From NCBI RefSeq assembly GCF_002209485.1, contig NZ_NJIX01000007.1, forward strand, positions 62,001-126,000: a stretch of 64,000 nucleotides of DNA, written 5' to 3'. Every line of letters begins with the position of its first letter. The stretch's first letter is position 1. Shown here one piece after another: positions 8,387 through 16,739 of the stretch. The notes below the pieces were generated by a model. The model saw nothing but the letters and a program-made list of their open reading frames with translations, did not search any database and was not told the DNA's origin. Made by a program: the position numbers and the translations under genes. This stretch comes from Achromobacter sp. HZ34 (GTDB lineage: Bacteria; Pseudomonadota; Gammaproteobacteria; Burkholderiales; Burkholderiaceae_B).

Positions 8387-9169
8387 TTACTGGCAGGACA
8401 TGGTCCGCAGCGCTTCCACGTCGCGCAGCGCGACATGCTTCTGCCGGACAATGATCCACCCTTGCGCCTGGAATTTGGAGAAGGTGCGGCTGACCGTTTC
8501 CAATTTCATTCCAAGGTGGTTGCCGATGTCTTCCCGCGTCATGCGCAGGTGGAATTCAGACGAGGAATAACCCCGCGCCGACAGCTTGTTCGACAGTCCG
8601 ACCAAAAAGGACGCTAAACGCTCGTCGGCGGACATGCGGCCCAGCAGCATGAAGAAGCGCTGTTCGCGCACGATCTCCGCGCTCATCAGACGCAGCAGGT
8701 GATGCTGCGTGGTGGCGGCTTGGCGGCAGCGCTGCTCCAGCATGTTGAAGGGAATCACGCACACCTGGGTGTCTTCCAGCGCGACAGCGTCGCACGCGTG
8801 GTGTCCCGTATCGATCCCATCCATGCCGACCAGCTCGCCCACCCCGGGAAAGCCGCAGATCTGCTCGCGGCCCTCGCTATGGAACAGCACCGTCTTCAGC
8901 GACCCGGACACCACCGCGTACAGATTGCCGAACTCATCGCCGGCGCGATACAGCGGCTGGCCCTTGCGCACCATGCGCCAGCCGGACGTCAGTGACGTGC
9001 CGGCGGCCAGCATCTGTTCGCAGGATTCCGCTTCCAGGCAGGCGGGCTGCAGGGCGCAGGTGGTGCAGCGCGAGGCGCTCCGGTTGCGCAACATGTCGTC
9101 CGGGCGGCGCGGCATGACGGGCAACTGGCCGATGGAGATCGGAACGCTAAGCGCGGGGCGGGGTTGCAT
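8387..9169 (-). CDS. fnr: FNR-type oxygen-sensing transcriptional regulator (Crp/Fnr family)
   Basis: 260 aa. The N-terminal cysteines C35, C38 and C44 follow the FNR spacing C-x2-C-x5-C, and C137 in the VCVIPF strand matches the fourth cluster ligand (C122 of E. coli FNR). It should therefore bind an oxygen-labile [4Fe-4S] cluster. A cyclic-nucleotide-type beta-roll follows, then a dimerisation helix, then the helix-turn-helix MTREDIGNHLGMKLETVSRTFSKF near the C-terminus. The product would dimerise and switch genes when oxygen is low. No clear TTGAT-N4-ATCAA site was seen in its own upstream region. Confidence 0.9.
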   Translation of the reverse strand: MQPRPALSVPISIGQLPVMPRRPDDMLRNRSASRCTTCALQPACLEAESCEQMLAAGTSLTSGWRMVRKGQPLYRAGDEFGNLYAVVSGSLKTVLFHSEGREQICGFPGVGELVGMDGIDTGHHACDAVALEDTQVCVIPFNMLEQRCRQAATTQHHLLRLMSAEIVREQRFFMLLGRMSADERLASFLVGLSNKLSARGYSSSEFHLRMTREDIGNHLGMKLETVSRTFSKFQAQGWIIVRQKHVALRDVEALRTMSCQ

Positions 9170-9261
9170 GAGGAACTCCAGGTAGGGGATGTCGATGCCG
9201 AGATTGTCGGCCCCTGGGCCGGAGTGCGCTATCGGGAGCGAGCGCGAAAGGATGACAGTGC

Positions 9262-9293
9262 GGGACTACGCTTGTAGTCCCATTCCTACAAGC
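9262..9293. promoter_or_regulatory. Overlapping inverted repeats upstream of fnr
   Basis: GGGACTAC-GCTT-GTAGTCCC (9262-9281) is a perfect 8-bp inverted repeat. Its right arm also takes part in a second one, GCTTGTAG-N8-CTACAAGC (9270-9277 with 9286-9293). The two folds are mutually exclusive. There is no T run, so a terminator is unlikely. The element is about 95-125 bases upstream of the fnr start and 25 bases past the neighbouring NTF2-like gene. Confidence 0.6.
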
Positions 9294-9317
9294 AGGCGGC
9301 AGCCGGGGGAGGCTGCC

Positions 9318-9785
9318 TCAGAGTCCGAGTTCCGACAAGCCCGGATGATCGTCAGGCCGGCGGCCCAGCGGCCAATGAAACTTGCGCTCCGATTCCTTGA
9401 TCGGCATGTCGTTGATGCAGGCGTAGCGGCGGTGCATCAGTCCGTCCGGCATGAATTCCCAGTTCTCGTTGCCATAGGAGCGGAACCAATTGCCCGCGTC
9501 ATCATGCCATTCGTAGGCATAACGCACCGCAATGCGGTTGCCGTCGTGAGCCCAGAGTTCCTTGATGAGGCGGTAGTCGAGCTCCTTCTTCCACTTCCGA
9601 TCCAGAAAGGCCTGGGCTTCCATCCGGTTGTTGGCGAACTCCGCGCGATTGCGCCACTTGGTGTCCAGCGTATAGGCCAGCGCGACTTTCGCGGCATCGC
9701 GCGTGTTCCACCCATCTTCGGCAAGCCGTACTTTCTGAATGGCGGTTTCTTTGGTGAATGGCGGCAGCGGGGGGCGAGTTTCCAT
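9318..9785 (-). CDS. NTF2-like (SnoaL-type, DUF1348) family protein
   Basis: 155 aa soluble protein of the nuclear transport factor 2 fold, DUF1348 branch. Recognisable stretches are [60 protein letters not shown] and [25 protein letters not shown]. Members are small cone-shaped domains, often of unknown function. It is divergent from a TetR regulator across a 117-bp region carrying three operator-like repeats, so it is the likely regulated target. Confidence 0.85.
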   Translation of the reverse strand: METRPPLPPFTKETAIQKVRLAEDGWNTRDAAKVALAYTLDTKWRNRAEFANNRMEAQAFLDRKWKKELDYRLIKELWAHDGNRIAVRYAYEWHDDAGNWFRSYGNENWEFMPDGLMHRRYACINDMPIKESERKFHWPLGRRPDDHPGLSELGL

Positions 9786-9807
9786 GATTGCTCCTGGGCA
9801 AGTGAGA

Positions 9808-9897
9808 GTAGGACGACCTGTCTACATGCGCAGGCTAACGTAAGTGGAACGATCTGTCTACATATCATTGCGGATGGTGGACCGATCTGTCTACAAT
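9808..9897. promoter_or_regulatory. Three repeated TetR-type operators
   Basis: Three copies of an 18-19 bp element occur at 9808-9825, 9844-9861 and 9877-9894: GTAGGACGACCTGTCTAC, GTGGAACGATCTGTCTAC and GTGGACCGATCTGTCTAC. The first is a partial palindrome, with GTAG and CTAC as its ends. Start-to-start spacing is 36 and 33 bp. They fill the divergent promoter region between the NTF2-like gene and the tetR gene, and the last copy abuts the tetR start codon. Confidence 0.8.
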
Positions 9898-9902
9898 GCG
9901 CC

Positions 9903-10472
9903 ATGTCAAGCACTCCCGCCTCCGTCGACACACTCCCGCCGCGCGAACGCATCCTGCACGCGGCCCATGCCCTGTTCTACGGCCAGGGCATCCGCGCCAC
10001 CGGGGTCGACAAGATCATCGAGGCTGCTGCCGTCACCAAGGTGACGTTCTATCGGCACTATCCGAGCAAGGAATTGCTGGTGGCGGCTTATCTTGAATTC
10101 CGCCACGAACGCTGGATGCAGTGGTTTCGAGACGGTCTCGCGTCCAACCTGGCCGCCGGCGCCTCGCGGATCGACGCACTGGCGCTCACGCTGCGCGACT
10201 GGTTCGACAGCGCGGAATTCCGTGGCTGCGCCTTCTTGAATGCCGCGGCCGAATTCGGCGCCACCCATCCCGAGATACTGAAGGTCGTGCGCGACCACAA
10301 GAACGACGTCGCGCGATGCCTGGACGAGATATTCGAAAGCCCCGGCGGCACCCTGGGCCGCCCCCTGACGGTCGCCATCGATGGCGCTATCGTGCACGCC
10401 CAGATGGGCGAGCCCACCGACCGCGTCATCGATGCGATGCGAGGGCTATCGCGCTGCGTTCTGGGTGAATAA
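9903..10472 (+). CDS. TetR/AcrR family transcriptional regulator
   Basis: 189 aa. The N-terminal helix-turn-helix is typical: RERILHAAHALFYGQGIRAT, then VDKIIEAAAVTKVTFYRHYPSKELLVAAYL. A helical ligand-binding domain follows (FRGCAFLNAAAEF, DHKNDVARCLDEIF). I use the ATG at 9903, although the frame is open from 9189, because TetR homology begins there and the operator repeats end just before it. It most likely represses itself and the divergent NTF2-like gene. The effector is unknown. Confidence 0.9.
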   Translation: MSSTPASVDTLPPRERILHAAHALFYGQGIRATGVDKIIEAAAVTKVTFYRHYPSKELLVAAYLEFRHERWMQWFRDGLASNLAAGASRIDALALTLRDWFDSAEFRGCAFLNAAAEFGATHPEILKVVRDHKNDVARCLDEIFESPGGTLGRPLTVAIDGAIVHAQMGEPTDRVIDAMRGLSRCVLGE

Positions 10473-10544
10473 CCACGGCGAAGGCGGACGTTATCCGCGG
10501 CAAATGGGTCTGCGTCCGCTCCCATCTTGCAGCAAGCAGCAGCG

Positions 10545-11297
10545 TCAGCCCTGCTGCGTCACCTTCTTGCACAGCGCCGCGACGGCGCGGCCGATGGCCT
10601 GTTCGTGGTCGACGATGCGCTCCGTGGGACCGGCTACCACGATGGCATAGGGTTCGCCGTTGATCCACACATAGCCGCCGATGGACGCGACGCCCGACTG
10701 GTAGCCGCCCACCGACATATACCATCCGCGCGCTTTGCCCTCGGCCAGCGTCTTCTTCAGCTTTGCCGCGCTGGTGATGGTGTTGGCGGAGTATTTGGTC
10801 AGGTCGAGCTCGTCGATCAGCGCATCCCGTTCGTCGTCGGCCATGGCCGCCAGCAGGCATTGCCCCGCGGCGCCGATGTGCAACTGGCGCTTTTCCCCGA
10901 CCGAGGCCGCATAACGCAATTGCTGGTCCGACTCGACCACCTCGACGTAGTGCGACAGATGGCCTTCGCGCTTGGCCAGGTAGACAGTCTCGCCGGTGAG
11001 TTCCCGCAGGCCATGCAGATAGGAACCCATGCTGGATAGCAAGGGATCGTTCTCGGTGATGATGCGCGCCTCGTTGAAGATGCGCCGCGTCGGGTAGTAA
11101 TCCTTGCCGTCGTTCAGGCGGTACAGGTAGCCATTGCTCTCCAACGTTTTCAGCAAGGCCAGGCAACTGGACTTGGGAAGCTCAAGCCGCTTGCTGACCA
11201 AGGACAGCGGCACCGGCTGCCGCAATTCGGCGAACAACTGGAAGATCTGCACGACACGGCGCGCGCTTTTCACGTCGGTCTCGGAGGGGTTTTTCAT
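10545..11297 (-). CDS. IclR family transcriptional regulator
   Basis: 250 aa. An N-terminal winged helix-turn-helix (KSARRVVQIFQLFAELRQPVPLSLVSKRLELPKSSCLALLKTLESNGYL, residues about 10-58) precedes the IclR effector-binding domain. That domain contains TVYLAKREGHLSHYVEVVES, HIGAAGQCLLAAM and a C-terminal SIGGYVWINGEPYAIVVAGP. It is transcribed divergently from the TauD-type dioxygenase, with palindromic sites between the two, so it probably controls the dioxygenase-Bug operon and itself. Confidence 0.9.
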   Translation of the reverse strand: MKNPSETDVKSARRVVQIFQLFAELRQPVPLSLVSKRLELPKSSCLALLKTLESNGYLYRLNDGKDYYPTRRIFNEARIITENDPLLSSMGSYLHGLRELTGETVYLAKREGHLSHYVEVVESDQQLRYAASVGEKRQLHIGAAGQCLLAAMADDERDALIDELDLTKYSANTITSAAKLKKTLAEGKARGWYMSVGGYQSGVASIGGYVWINGEPYAIVVAGPTERIVDHEQAIGRAVAALCKKVTQQG

Positions 11298-11361
11298 AAC
11301 GCTCCCTGAAGTCGCGGAATTCTAAAGCACATTGCGGATCGCCAACTTGATCGTTATCATA

Positions 11362-11399
11362 CGTTCAGATATACGAATATACGTTCATATATATGAACG
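11362..11399. promoter_or_regulatory. IclR-type operator palindromes
   Basis: A perfect 18-bp palindrome, CGTTCATATATATGAACG, lies at 11382-11399. A degenerate copy beginning CGTTCAGATATACGAA sits 20 bp upstream (11362-11377). The pair is in the 185-bp divergent region between the iclR gene (start 11297) and the dioxygenase gene (start 11483), about two helical turns apart. Confidence 0.75.
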
Positions 11400-11482
11400 A
11401 TGTATTCGGGCATCGATGTCGAAGCGGTTCATCCGAAACCGTCGCGCACACCCTATCCAACCACCGATGAGACGAGGTCCCC

Positions 11483-12325
11483 ATGTATTCCCACATTCAA
11501 GTTCGACCCCTTTCAGGCGCCCTGGGCGCCGAGGTCTTCGGCGCCAGCCTGTCCGGCGAGATGCCGGAAGCGACCGTCGCGGAGATCAAGCAGGCCTTCA
11601 ACCAGTACCAGGTCATCTTCTTCCGGGACCAGGAAGCGTCGGATCACGATCTGGCCCGCTTCGCCCGCCACTTCGGGGATCTGGCGGTACTGCCGCCGCA
11701 CCGCCAGCATCCGGGCCTGTTCCCGGAGTTGCTGGTCATCGACAAAAAGCCGGAGACGGGCCTGGTGTTCGGTTGGGAATGGCATTCCGACACCACCCAC
11801 CTGGAAGTGCCGCCGTTGGGATCGGTCTTGGCCGCGCGGCAACTGCCGACGGTCGGCGGCGACACCATGTTCGCGAACCAGTACCTGGCCTACGACACCT
11901 TGTCCGAAGGCATGAAGGCCATGCTGGACGGGATGAAGGCGGTGCACTCCAACAGTCGCATCCTGGCGTCGCTGGAAGTGGACGACGTGCTGGCCCCGGG
12001 CCAGGGCCTGGGCAACAAGAACGGCACCATGTCCTCCGTGCACCCCGTCGTCCGCACCCATCCCGATACGGGACGCAAGGCACTGTTCGTCAACACCATG
12101 CACACCGAGCGCTTCGATGGCATGACGCTGGCTGAAAGCCAGCCCTTGCTGGACTACCTCTATGCACACAGCACGCGGCCCGAGTTCACCTGCCGCTTCC
12201 GCTGGGAGCCGGGTTCAATCGCCTTCTGGGACAACCGCTGTTGCCAGCATCTGGCGCTGGACGACTATCCGGGCCAACGCCGGCTGATGCATCGCGTGCA
12301 GATCCGCGGTACGCGTCCCGTCTGA
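11483..12325 (+). CDS. TauD/TfdA family Fe(II)/2-oxoglutarate dioxygenase
   Basis: 280 aa non-haem iron dioxygenase. The iron-binding triad is visible: His101 and Asp103 in WHSDTTH, and distal His256 in CCQHLALDDY. Arg267 follows at about the distance expected for 2-oxoglutarate binding. The N-terminal GALGAEVFGASLS pattern is typical of the TauD/TfdA fold. A GAGG box precedes the start. The downstream Bug receptor (73-base gap) suggests that the imported compound is the substrate, perhaps a sulfonate, aryloxyacid or similar; this is inference. Confidence 0.9.
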   Translation: MYSHIQVRPLSGALGAEVFGASLSGEMPEATVAEIKQAFNQYQVIFFRDQEASDHDLARFARHFGDLAVLPPHRQHPGLFPELLVIDKKPETGLVFGWEWHSDTTHLEVPPLGSVLAARQLPTVGGDTMFANQYLAYDTLSEGMKAMLDGMKAVHSNSRILASLEVDDVLAPGQGLGNKNGTMSSVHPVVRTHPDTGRKALFVNTMHTERFDGMTLAESQPLLDYLYAHSTRPEFTCRFRWEPGSIAFWDNRCCQHLALDDYPGQRRLMHRVQIRGTRPV

Positions 12326-12398
12326 ACACGACTGCCGGCACAGGCAGAGGGCCGCGCATAGACGCGGCCGCCAAAAGAACGAGAAATCCGGAGGAACA

Positions 12399-13403
12399 AT
12401 GAAGAGACTGAATATCCGTCCGGCGTCACGCCGGGCTTCCTGTACGGCGTCCTGTATCGCCACCGTGCTGGGGCTGGCAGCCCTGGCAGCTGCTACCGAC
12501 GCCGCCGCGGGTGACTATCCCGACGAACCCATCCGCATGGTCGTGCCTTATGCGCCGGCCGGCGGCACGGACGAACTGGGCCGCTTGCTGGCGCAGAAAC
12601 TGTCCGCCGCGGTGGGCCAGTCCGTCATCGTGGAGAACCGCGCGGGCGCCGACGGCATGATAGGCACGGCCTACGTGGCGCAGGCCAAACCCAATGGCTA
12701 CACCGTGGCCTTCGTGTCGAGCGGGCACGCGGTCAATCCCACCCTGTACAAGAACATCACCTTCGATACCGTCAAGGATCTGCGCTGCGTCACGCAGACC
12801 GCCGTGCAGCAGATCGTGCTGGTCGTCACGCCGTCCCTGCCGGTGCACAACGTCAAGGCGCTGATCGACTACGGCAAGACCCATCCCAACTCGCTGTATT
12901 TCGGCACTTCCTCCAAGGCGTCGCAACTGCCGATGGAGCTGTTCGCCCGGATGACGGGCCTGAAGCTGACCGCGGTCCCCTACAAGGGATCGGGTCCGGC
13001 ACTGACCGACATGATCGCGGGGCGCGTGCAGATGGGCTTCATCGCCGCCGCGTCGGCGATTCCCTACATCAAGTCGGGGCACCTGCGCGCGCTGGCCATC
13101 GGTGACGACCACCGTTCTCCGTCGCTGCCTGACCTGCCCACCGTCGCCGAAGCGGGCGTGCCGGGCTTCCAGGCCAACCTGTGGTCGGGCATGTTCGTCC
13201 CGAATGGCACGCCGGCGCCGGTGATCAATCGTCTCAACGAGGTGCTGGTGAAGGCGGTCAAGGACCCTGCTTTCGCGAAGACCATGCAAGACCATGGCTT
13301 CGAAGCGGCCGGCACGACGCCCGCCCAGTGCGACGCCTTCATCGTCAAGGAAATTGCCAAGTGGGCGGCGGTGGCCAAGGATGCGGGGATAACCGCGGAA
13401 TAG
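12399..13403 (+). CDS. Bug family periplasmic solute receptor (TTT type)
   Basis: 334 aa. A long twin-Arg-free signal peptide covers about residues 1-38 (ends ATDAAAG). The mature start YPDEPIRMVVPYAPAGGTDELGRLLAQ is the diagnostic Bug ligand-loop region, followed by VIVENRAGADGMIG and ALTDMIAGRVQMGF. Such receptors form a venus-flytrap around small carboxylates. A GGAGG box precedes the ATG. Lying directly after the TauD-type dioxygenase and under the IclR palindromes, it likely captures that enzyme's substrate. No membrane TctA/TctB partners are nearby. Confidence 0.9.
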   Translation: MKRLNIRPASRRASCTASCIATVLGLAALAAATDAAAGDYPDEPIRMVVPYAPAGGTDELGRLLAQKLSAAVGQSVIVENRAGADGMIGTAYVAQAKPNGYTVAFVSSGHAVNPTLYKNITFDTVKDLRCVTQTAVQQIVLVVTPSLPVHNVKALIDYGKTHPNSLYFGTSSKASQLPMELFARMTGLKLTAVPYKGSGPALTDMIAGRVQMGFIAAASAIPYIKSGHLRALAIGDDHRSPSLPDLPTVAEAGVPGFQANLWSGMFVPNGTPAPVINRLNEVLVKAVKDPAFAKTMQDHGFEAAGTTPAQCDAFIVKEIAKWAAVAKDAGITAE

Positions 13404-13416
13404 GGGGGCTCAGCCC

Positions 13417-13442
13417 AGCCGCGGCGGCGCCGTGCCGCGGCT
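13417..13442. terminator. Hairpin between convergent genes
   Basis: The perfect 9-bp stem AGCCGCGGC/GCCGCGGCT with an 8-base loop lies between the Bug gene ending at 13403 and the convergent hypothetical gene ending at 13442. There is no T run, so it may only be a transcript 3'-end stabiliser. Confidence 0.45.
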
Positions 13443-13837
13443 CAATCGAAGCTCCACCACAACTCCAGCGCGAAATAACGATTGTCGGCGCGGCGAGCCA
13501 TATGGATGTCGGCATTCATGACGTCGCCGTCGTTCTGGTAATACCAGAGGAACTCGTCCACGCCCAGGTCGGCGCGTAGCAGGTCGATCAGCGTATTGGC
13601 CTGTTCGATAGCCTGCGGAAGCAAGGCCCCGAAATTGCCTTCCGCCGCCTGCAACCAGGTGGCGAGCTCCTCGATGTCCAGGGCGTCGGCGGCGGGCTTG
13701 CGGCGATGATCCTTGAAGCGCGTGTGCGCCTGGCTCGCGGCTTCGATATAGGTCCACAGCGTACCGCCCTCCGGAAACGCCGCGTGTGCTCGTTTGCAAT
13801 GGTCGTCGAGAAAGGACAGGGTAGCCTGGGACAGCAT
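13442..13837 (-). CDS. Hypothetical protein, partner of ABM monooxygenase
   Basis: 131 aa, unrecognised. It is a soluble, probably alpha-helical protein (LSQATLSFLDDHCKRAHAAF, AIEQANTLIDLLRADLGVD) ending in an aromatic segment (FLWYYQNDGDVMNADIHMARRADNRYFALELWWSFD). The ATG at 13837 overlaps the stop of the upstream ABM-domain gene by one base (TGATG), so the two are translationally coupled and probably function together. The longer open frame to 13981 runs inside the ABM gene and is not used. Confidence 0.6.
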   Translation of the reverse strand: MLSQATLSFLDDHCKRAHAAFPEGGTLWTYIEAASQAHTRFKDHRRKPAADALDIEELATWLQAAEGNFGALLPQAIEQANTLIDLLRADLGVDEFLWYYQNDGDVMNADIHMARRADNRYFALELWWSFD

Positions 13838-14160
13838 CAGAGCTTCTCGAAATCGTAGTCCCGCTCGACGCGGCAGATACGGGTCTTGTAGCTGGCGTAC
13901 CATTTCTCTCGCCCCAGGCGCTGCGCCACCAGGTGCTTCGTATCCTGCTTCCAGGCGGCGATGGCTTCCAGGCTGTCCCAATAGGACACCGTGATGCCAA
14001 GTTCTTCGCGCGCGGATTCCACCCCCAGGAATCCGGGCTGCCTGGATGCCGCCGCGACCATGGCATCGGCCATGTCTCCATACCCGTCGTCGCCGGGTGT
14101 ACGGAGGGACGTGAAAATTACCGCGTAATAGGGAACGGGCGGCGTCTTGGCGATGGACAT
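13837..14160 (-). CDS. Antibiotic biosynthesis monooxygenase (ABM) domain protein
   Basis: 107 aa ferredoxin-like ABM-fold protein. YYAVIFTSLRTPGDDGYGDMADAMVAAASRQPGFLGVESARE and GITVSYWDSLEAIAAWKQDTKHLVAQRLGREKWYASYKTRICRVER match the family pattern of a dimeric barrel that binds haem, quinone-like compounds or other small ligands. The ATG at 14160 is preferred over the frame opening at 14250. It is followed immediately by a small gene of unknown function. The physiological substrate is unknown. Confidence 0.82.
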   Translation of the reverse strand: MSIAKTPPVPYYAVIFTSLRTPGDDGYGDMADAMVAAASRQPGFLGVESAREELGITVSYWDSLEAIAAWKQDTKHLVAQRLGREKWYASYKTRICRVERDYDFEKL

Positions 14161-14225
14161 CCTTACCTCTGGCTTTACTGTCAATGGCCGTTTGTGGAGC
14201 AACGCCCGATCATACAGCCCGGCGT

Positions 14226-15491
14226 CTAATCGAGGTTGGCATCCGCGCAACCCGCGCCGTTGGTGATTCCGGCCGCCGCCAACGCCCGGATATCCTCCGC
14301 GCTACAGCCGCCCAACCGCGCAAGGATCTCCGCGGTATGTTGGCCAGGCAGCGGCGCCGGCGTGTCGTAGTCTCCCGGCGTGGCGCTGAACTTGACCGGG
14401 AAGCCCGGCCCGGACGCGCACGCCGGCGCATCCGTCAACGGATTCCACAGCGGGCGCACCATGCCGCGCGCCAACAGATGCGGCCACGACAAGGCCTGCG
14501 CCATGGTGCGTATGGGGCTGCAAGGTACCTGTACCGCATTGAGCAAGCGTATGATCTCGTCGCTCGATAACGTCCGTGTCCAGTCCGCCACGATGGTGTC
14601 GACCTTGGCGTTATTCGCCAGGCGCCAACCCAGGTCCATCATGTTCGCATCCGCGCGCAAGTCCTCGCGCCCCATGACGCGCAGCAGCGCTTGCCAATCC
14701 GCGCTCGTAGCGGCCCCGACGACGACCCAGCCGTCCAGCGCTTCATAGCTGTTGAATGGAGAGAATCGCATGATGCGACTGCCTTGGCGCTGGGGTAGCG
14801 CCAGCGCGTCGTAACAATCGAAGGGTTCGTCGAACAGCAGGGCGAACAGGCAATCGGCCATGGAGACATCGACCGACTGCCCTTCACCGGTCCTGTCCCG
14901 ATGCAGCAGCGCGGAAACGATGCCCGTGGCGGCGAAGACGCCGGCGATGGCGTCGGACAGCGGCGAGCCCGCCTTGACGGGAGGGGCCTGCGGATGCCCG
15001 GTGATGCCCATCAAGCCCACGGCCGCTTGCACCATCAGGTCATATGCCTTGAGCCGGCTGTCCGGCCCGGTCGTGCCGTAGCCTGTCAGGGAACAATGAA
15101 CCAGCGCCGGGTTGATCCGGGACAGGCTGGCGAAATCCACACCCAGGCGCTCAGCGACGCCCACGCTGAAATTTTCGATGACGACGTCGGCTTGCTTCAC
15201 CATCTTCCTGAATACGCGCAGTCCCTCCGCCGTCTTCAGGTCAAGGCAGACCGACTTCTTGGCGCGAGCGCGTTTCAGGTAGGCGATCCCCATGTCCTGC
15301 TCGGATTGGCGCTGGAAGGACACCCCCTTCGGCCCCACGAAAGGAGGTGAGAAGGTGGTGGGATCGCCTGTCGCGGGATCATCGATCTTGATGACTTCGG
15401 CGCCCATCCCGGCCAGCAGCAGTGTTGCCTGCGGACCGGAGAAGAATCGCGTGAGATCCAGGACGACCGTGCCTTCCAATATCTTCTTCAT
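14226..15491 (-). CDS. CaiB/BaiF family CoA-transferase
   Basis: 421 aa family III CoA-transferase, which moves CoA from a donor thioester to a carboxylic acid. Landmarks are LEGTVVLDLTRFFSGPQATLLLAGMGAEVIKIDDP at the N-terminus, the EDM/DLK-type segment VCLDLKTAEG, VVIENFSVGVAERLGVDF, and SLTGYGTTGPDSRLKAYDLMVQA, where Asp should be the acyl-anhydride-forming residue. It is divergent from nothing but precedes the ABM pair on the same strand. A LysR gene lies upstream in the same orientation. The acid activated is not predictable. Confidence 0.9.
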   Translation of the reverse strand: MKKILEGTVVLDLTRFFSGPQATLLLAGMGAEVIKIDDPATGDPTTFSPPFVGPKGVSFQRQSEQDMGIAYLKRARAKKSVCLDLKTAEGLRVFRKMVKQADVVIENFSVGVAERLGVDFASLSRINPALVHCSLTGYGTTGPDSRLKAYDLMVQAAVGLMGITGHPQAPPVKAGSPLSDAIAGVFAATGIVSALLHRDRTGEGQSVDVSMADCLFALLFDEPFDCYDALALPQRQGSRIMRFSPFNSYEALDGWVVVGAATSADWQALLRVMGREDLRADANMMDLGWRLANNAKVDTIVADWTRTLSSDEIIRLLNAVQVPCSPIRTMAQALSWPHLLARGMVRPLWNPLTDAPACASGPGFPVKFSATPGDYDTPAPLPGQHTAEILARLGGCSAEDIRALAAAGITNGAGCADANLD

Positions 15492-15592
15492 CGCTATCGA
15501 GTGCCCCGCTGTGAGCCCGCCATTCGATGAAGTGTACGGAGCCAGTGTGCCGGTGCCCTAATAGGAATTGCATGTAGGGGTATATGGAGGAA

Positions 15593-16573
15593 CTATGACT
15601 GGCCGGCTTGGGCACGCGCGCATGACGCGCCCTCCCAAGTGCCCGAGTTGACCAGCGCGTGTGCCAGTTCGGGAATGAGCAAGGCCACCTGGTCCGCCGC
15701 CGCGCCCAGGCCGACCACCTCGGAGGAATAAAGGCTGAGGCGCCTGACGAGAGGCGGATCGACGATACGGCGGACACTCAGCCCGGACAGCGCGCCGGGG
15801 CCGATGAAGGCCGCCGGTGTGAGAATGGTCGCGGCCTGTCCCTTGGTGACGATGGACTGGATGGTGGACAGCGAATCGAGTTCGGCAAGAAGGTCCATCT
15901 TCACCCCCGCCTTGTCGAACGCGCGGTCGATGAGGCGGCGCGTGATGTTCGCATGGGCCGGCAAGGCCAGGCGGAACGCGGCGGCGTCGGCGACGGAGAT
16001 GTCGGCGCGCTGCGGCGTACCCCCATCCTGCGGTGCATGGATCAGGCAGAGATCCTCGTCGACCAGCGGAAGGTGCGCGCCGCCATGGTGCAGTGCGTCG
16101 TCGACAGGTTCACCCGGGGCGGACTCTGGATGCGCTTCGAACAGCAGGCTCAGTTCCAGGCGGCCGTTGGCGGCCAGCTCGTAAAGATGGCCGCTGAGGC
16201 TTTCGACGATCTTCAAGCGGACATCGGGAAATCTTTCTCCTACCGCTGCGATGAGCGGGCCGGCCAGCACATTGGCGGCGCTGGTCGGCATGCCGATGGA
16301 GACGGGGCCGGACGGGGTCGGACCCTGTACGTCGTGGCGCAGCCTTTCAATCTGCCGCAGTACCGCTTGCGCATGCAGATACAGCGCCTGGCCCGCTTCG
16401 GTGGGCGCCACGCCGCGCACGCTGCGCGCCAGCAGCCGGACGTCGAGTTCCTTCTCCAGGTTCATGATCTGCGCGCTCAGTGCCGGCTGCGCGATGAAGA
16501 GGTCCTTGGCGGCGCGCGACAGGCTGCCCAGTTCGACGATGCGGACGAAGTACTTCAGCTGTCTCAGTTCCAT
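15593..16573 (-). CDS. LysR family transcriptional regulator
   Basis: 326 aa. MELRQLKYFVRIVELGSLSRAAKDLFIAQPALSAQIMNLEKEL is a classic LysR winged helix. The C-terminal effector domain (SIGMPTSAANVLAGPLIAAV, DLCLIHAP, SLSTIQSIVTKGQAATILTP) is closest to the CbbR/Nac-like branch seen in Bordetella. The longer frame to 16771 covers promoter DNA, so the ATG at 16573 is used. It is divergent from the GST-CoA-transferase-Bug cluster (166-bp gap) and probably controls it. Confidence 0.9.
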   Translation of the reverse strand: MELRQLKYFVRIVELGSLSRAAKDLFIAQPALSAQIMNLEKELDVRLLARSVRGVAPTEAGQALYLHAQAVLRQIERLRHDVQGPTPSGPVSIGMPTSAANVLAGPLIAAVGERFPDVRLKIVESLSGHLYELAANGRLELSLLFEAHPESAPGEPVDDALHHGGAHLPLVDEDLCLIHAPQDGGTPQRADISVADAAAFRLALPAHANITRRLIDRAFDKAGVKMDLLAELDSLSTIQSIVTKGQAATILTPAAFIGPGALSGLSVRRIVDPPLVRRLSLYSSEVVGLGAAADQVALLIPELAHALVNSGTWEGASCARAQAGQS

Positions 16574-16739
16574 GTATTCCGGATTTCTTTGTGCGTAGCA
16601 GCAGGTGCCTGGCCAGACCGAGGGTAGTCCAGCCATAGGATACCGATATGCCGGGATCTTGATCTCATATTGTTCTGAAAAAAATCCGCCACCTATCATG
16701 GGCCCTGTTTCGCCAAGCCTCATTCGGGACGGATAGCCA

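Noticed and set aside
9189-9902. Long reading frame extending the TetR gene upstream
   Set aside because: It runs antisense through the NTF2-like gene and the operator repeats; TetR homology begins at 9903.
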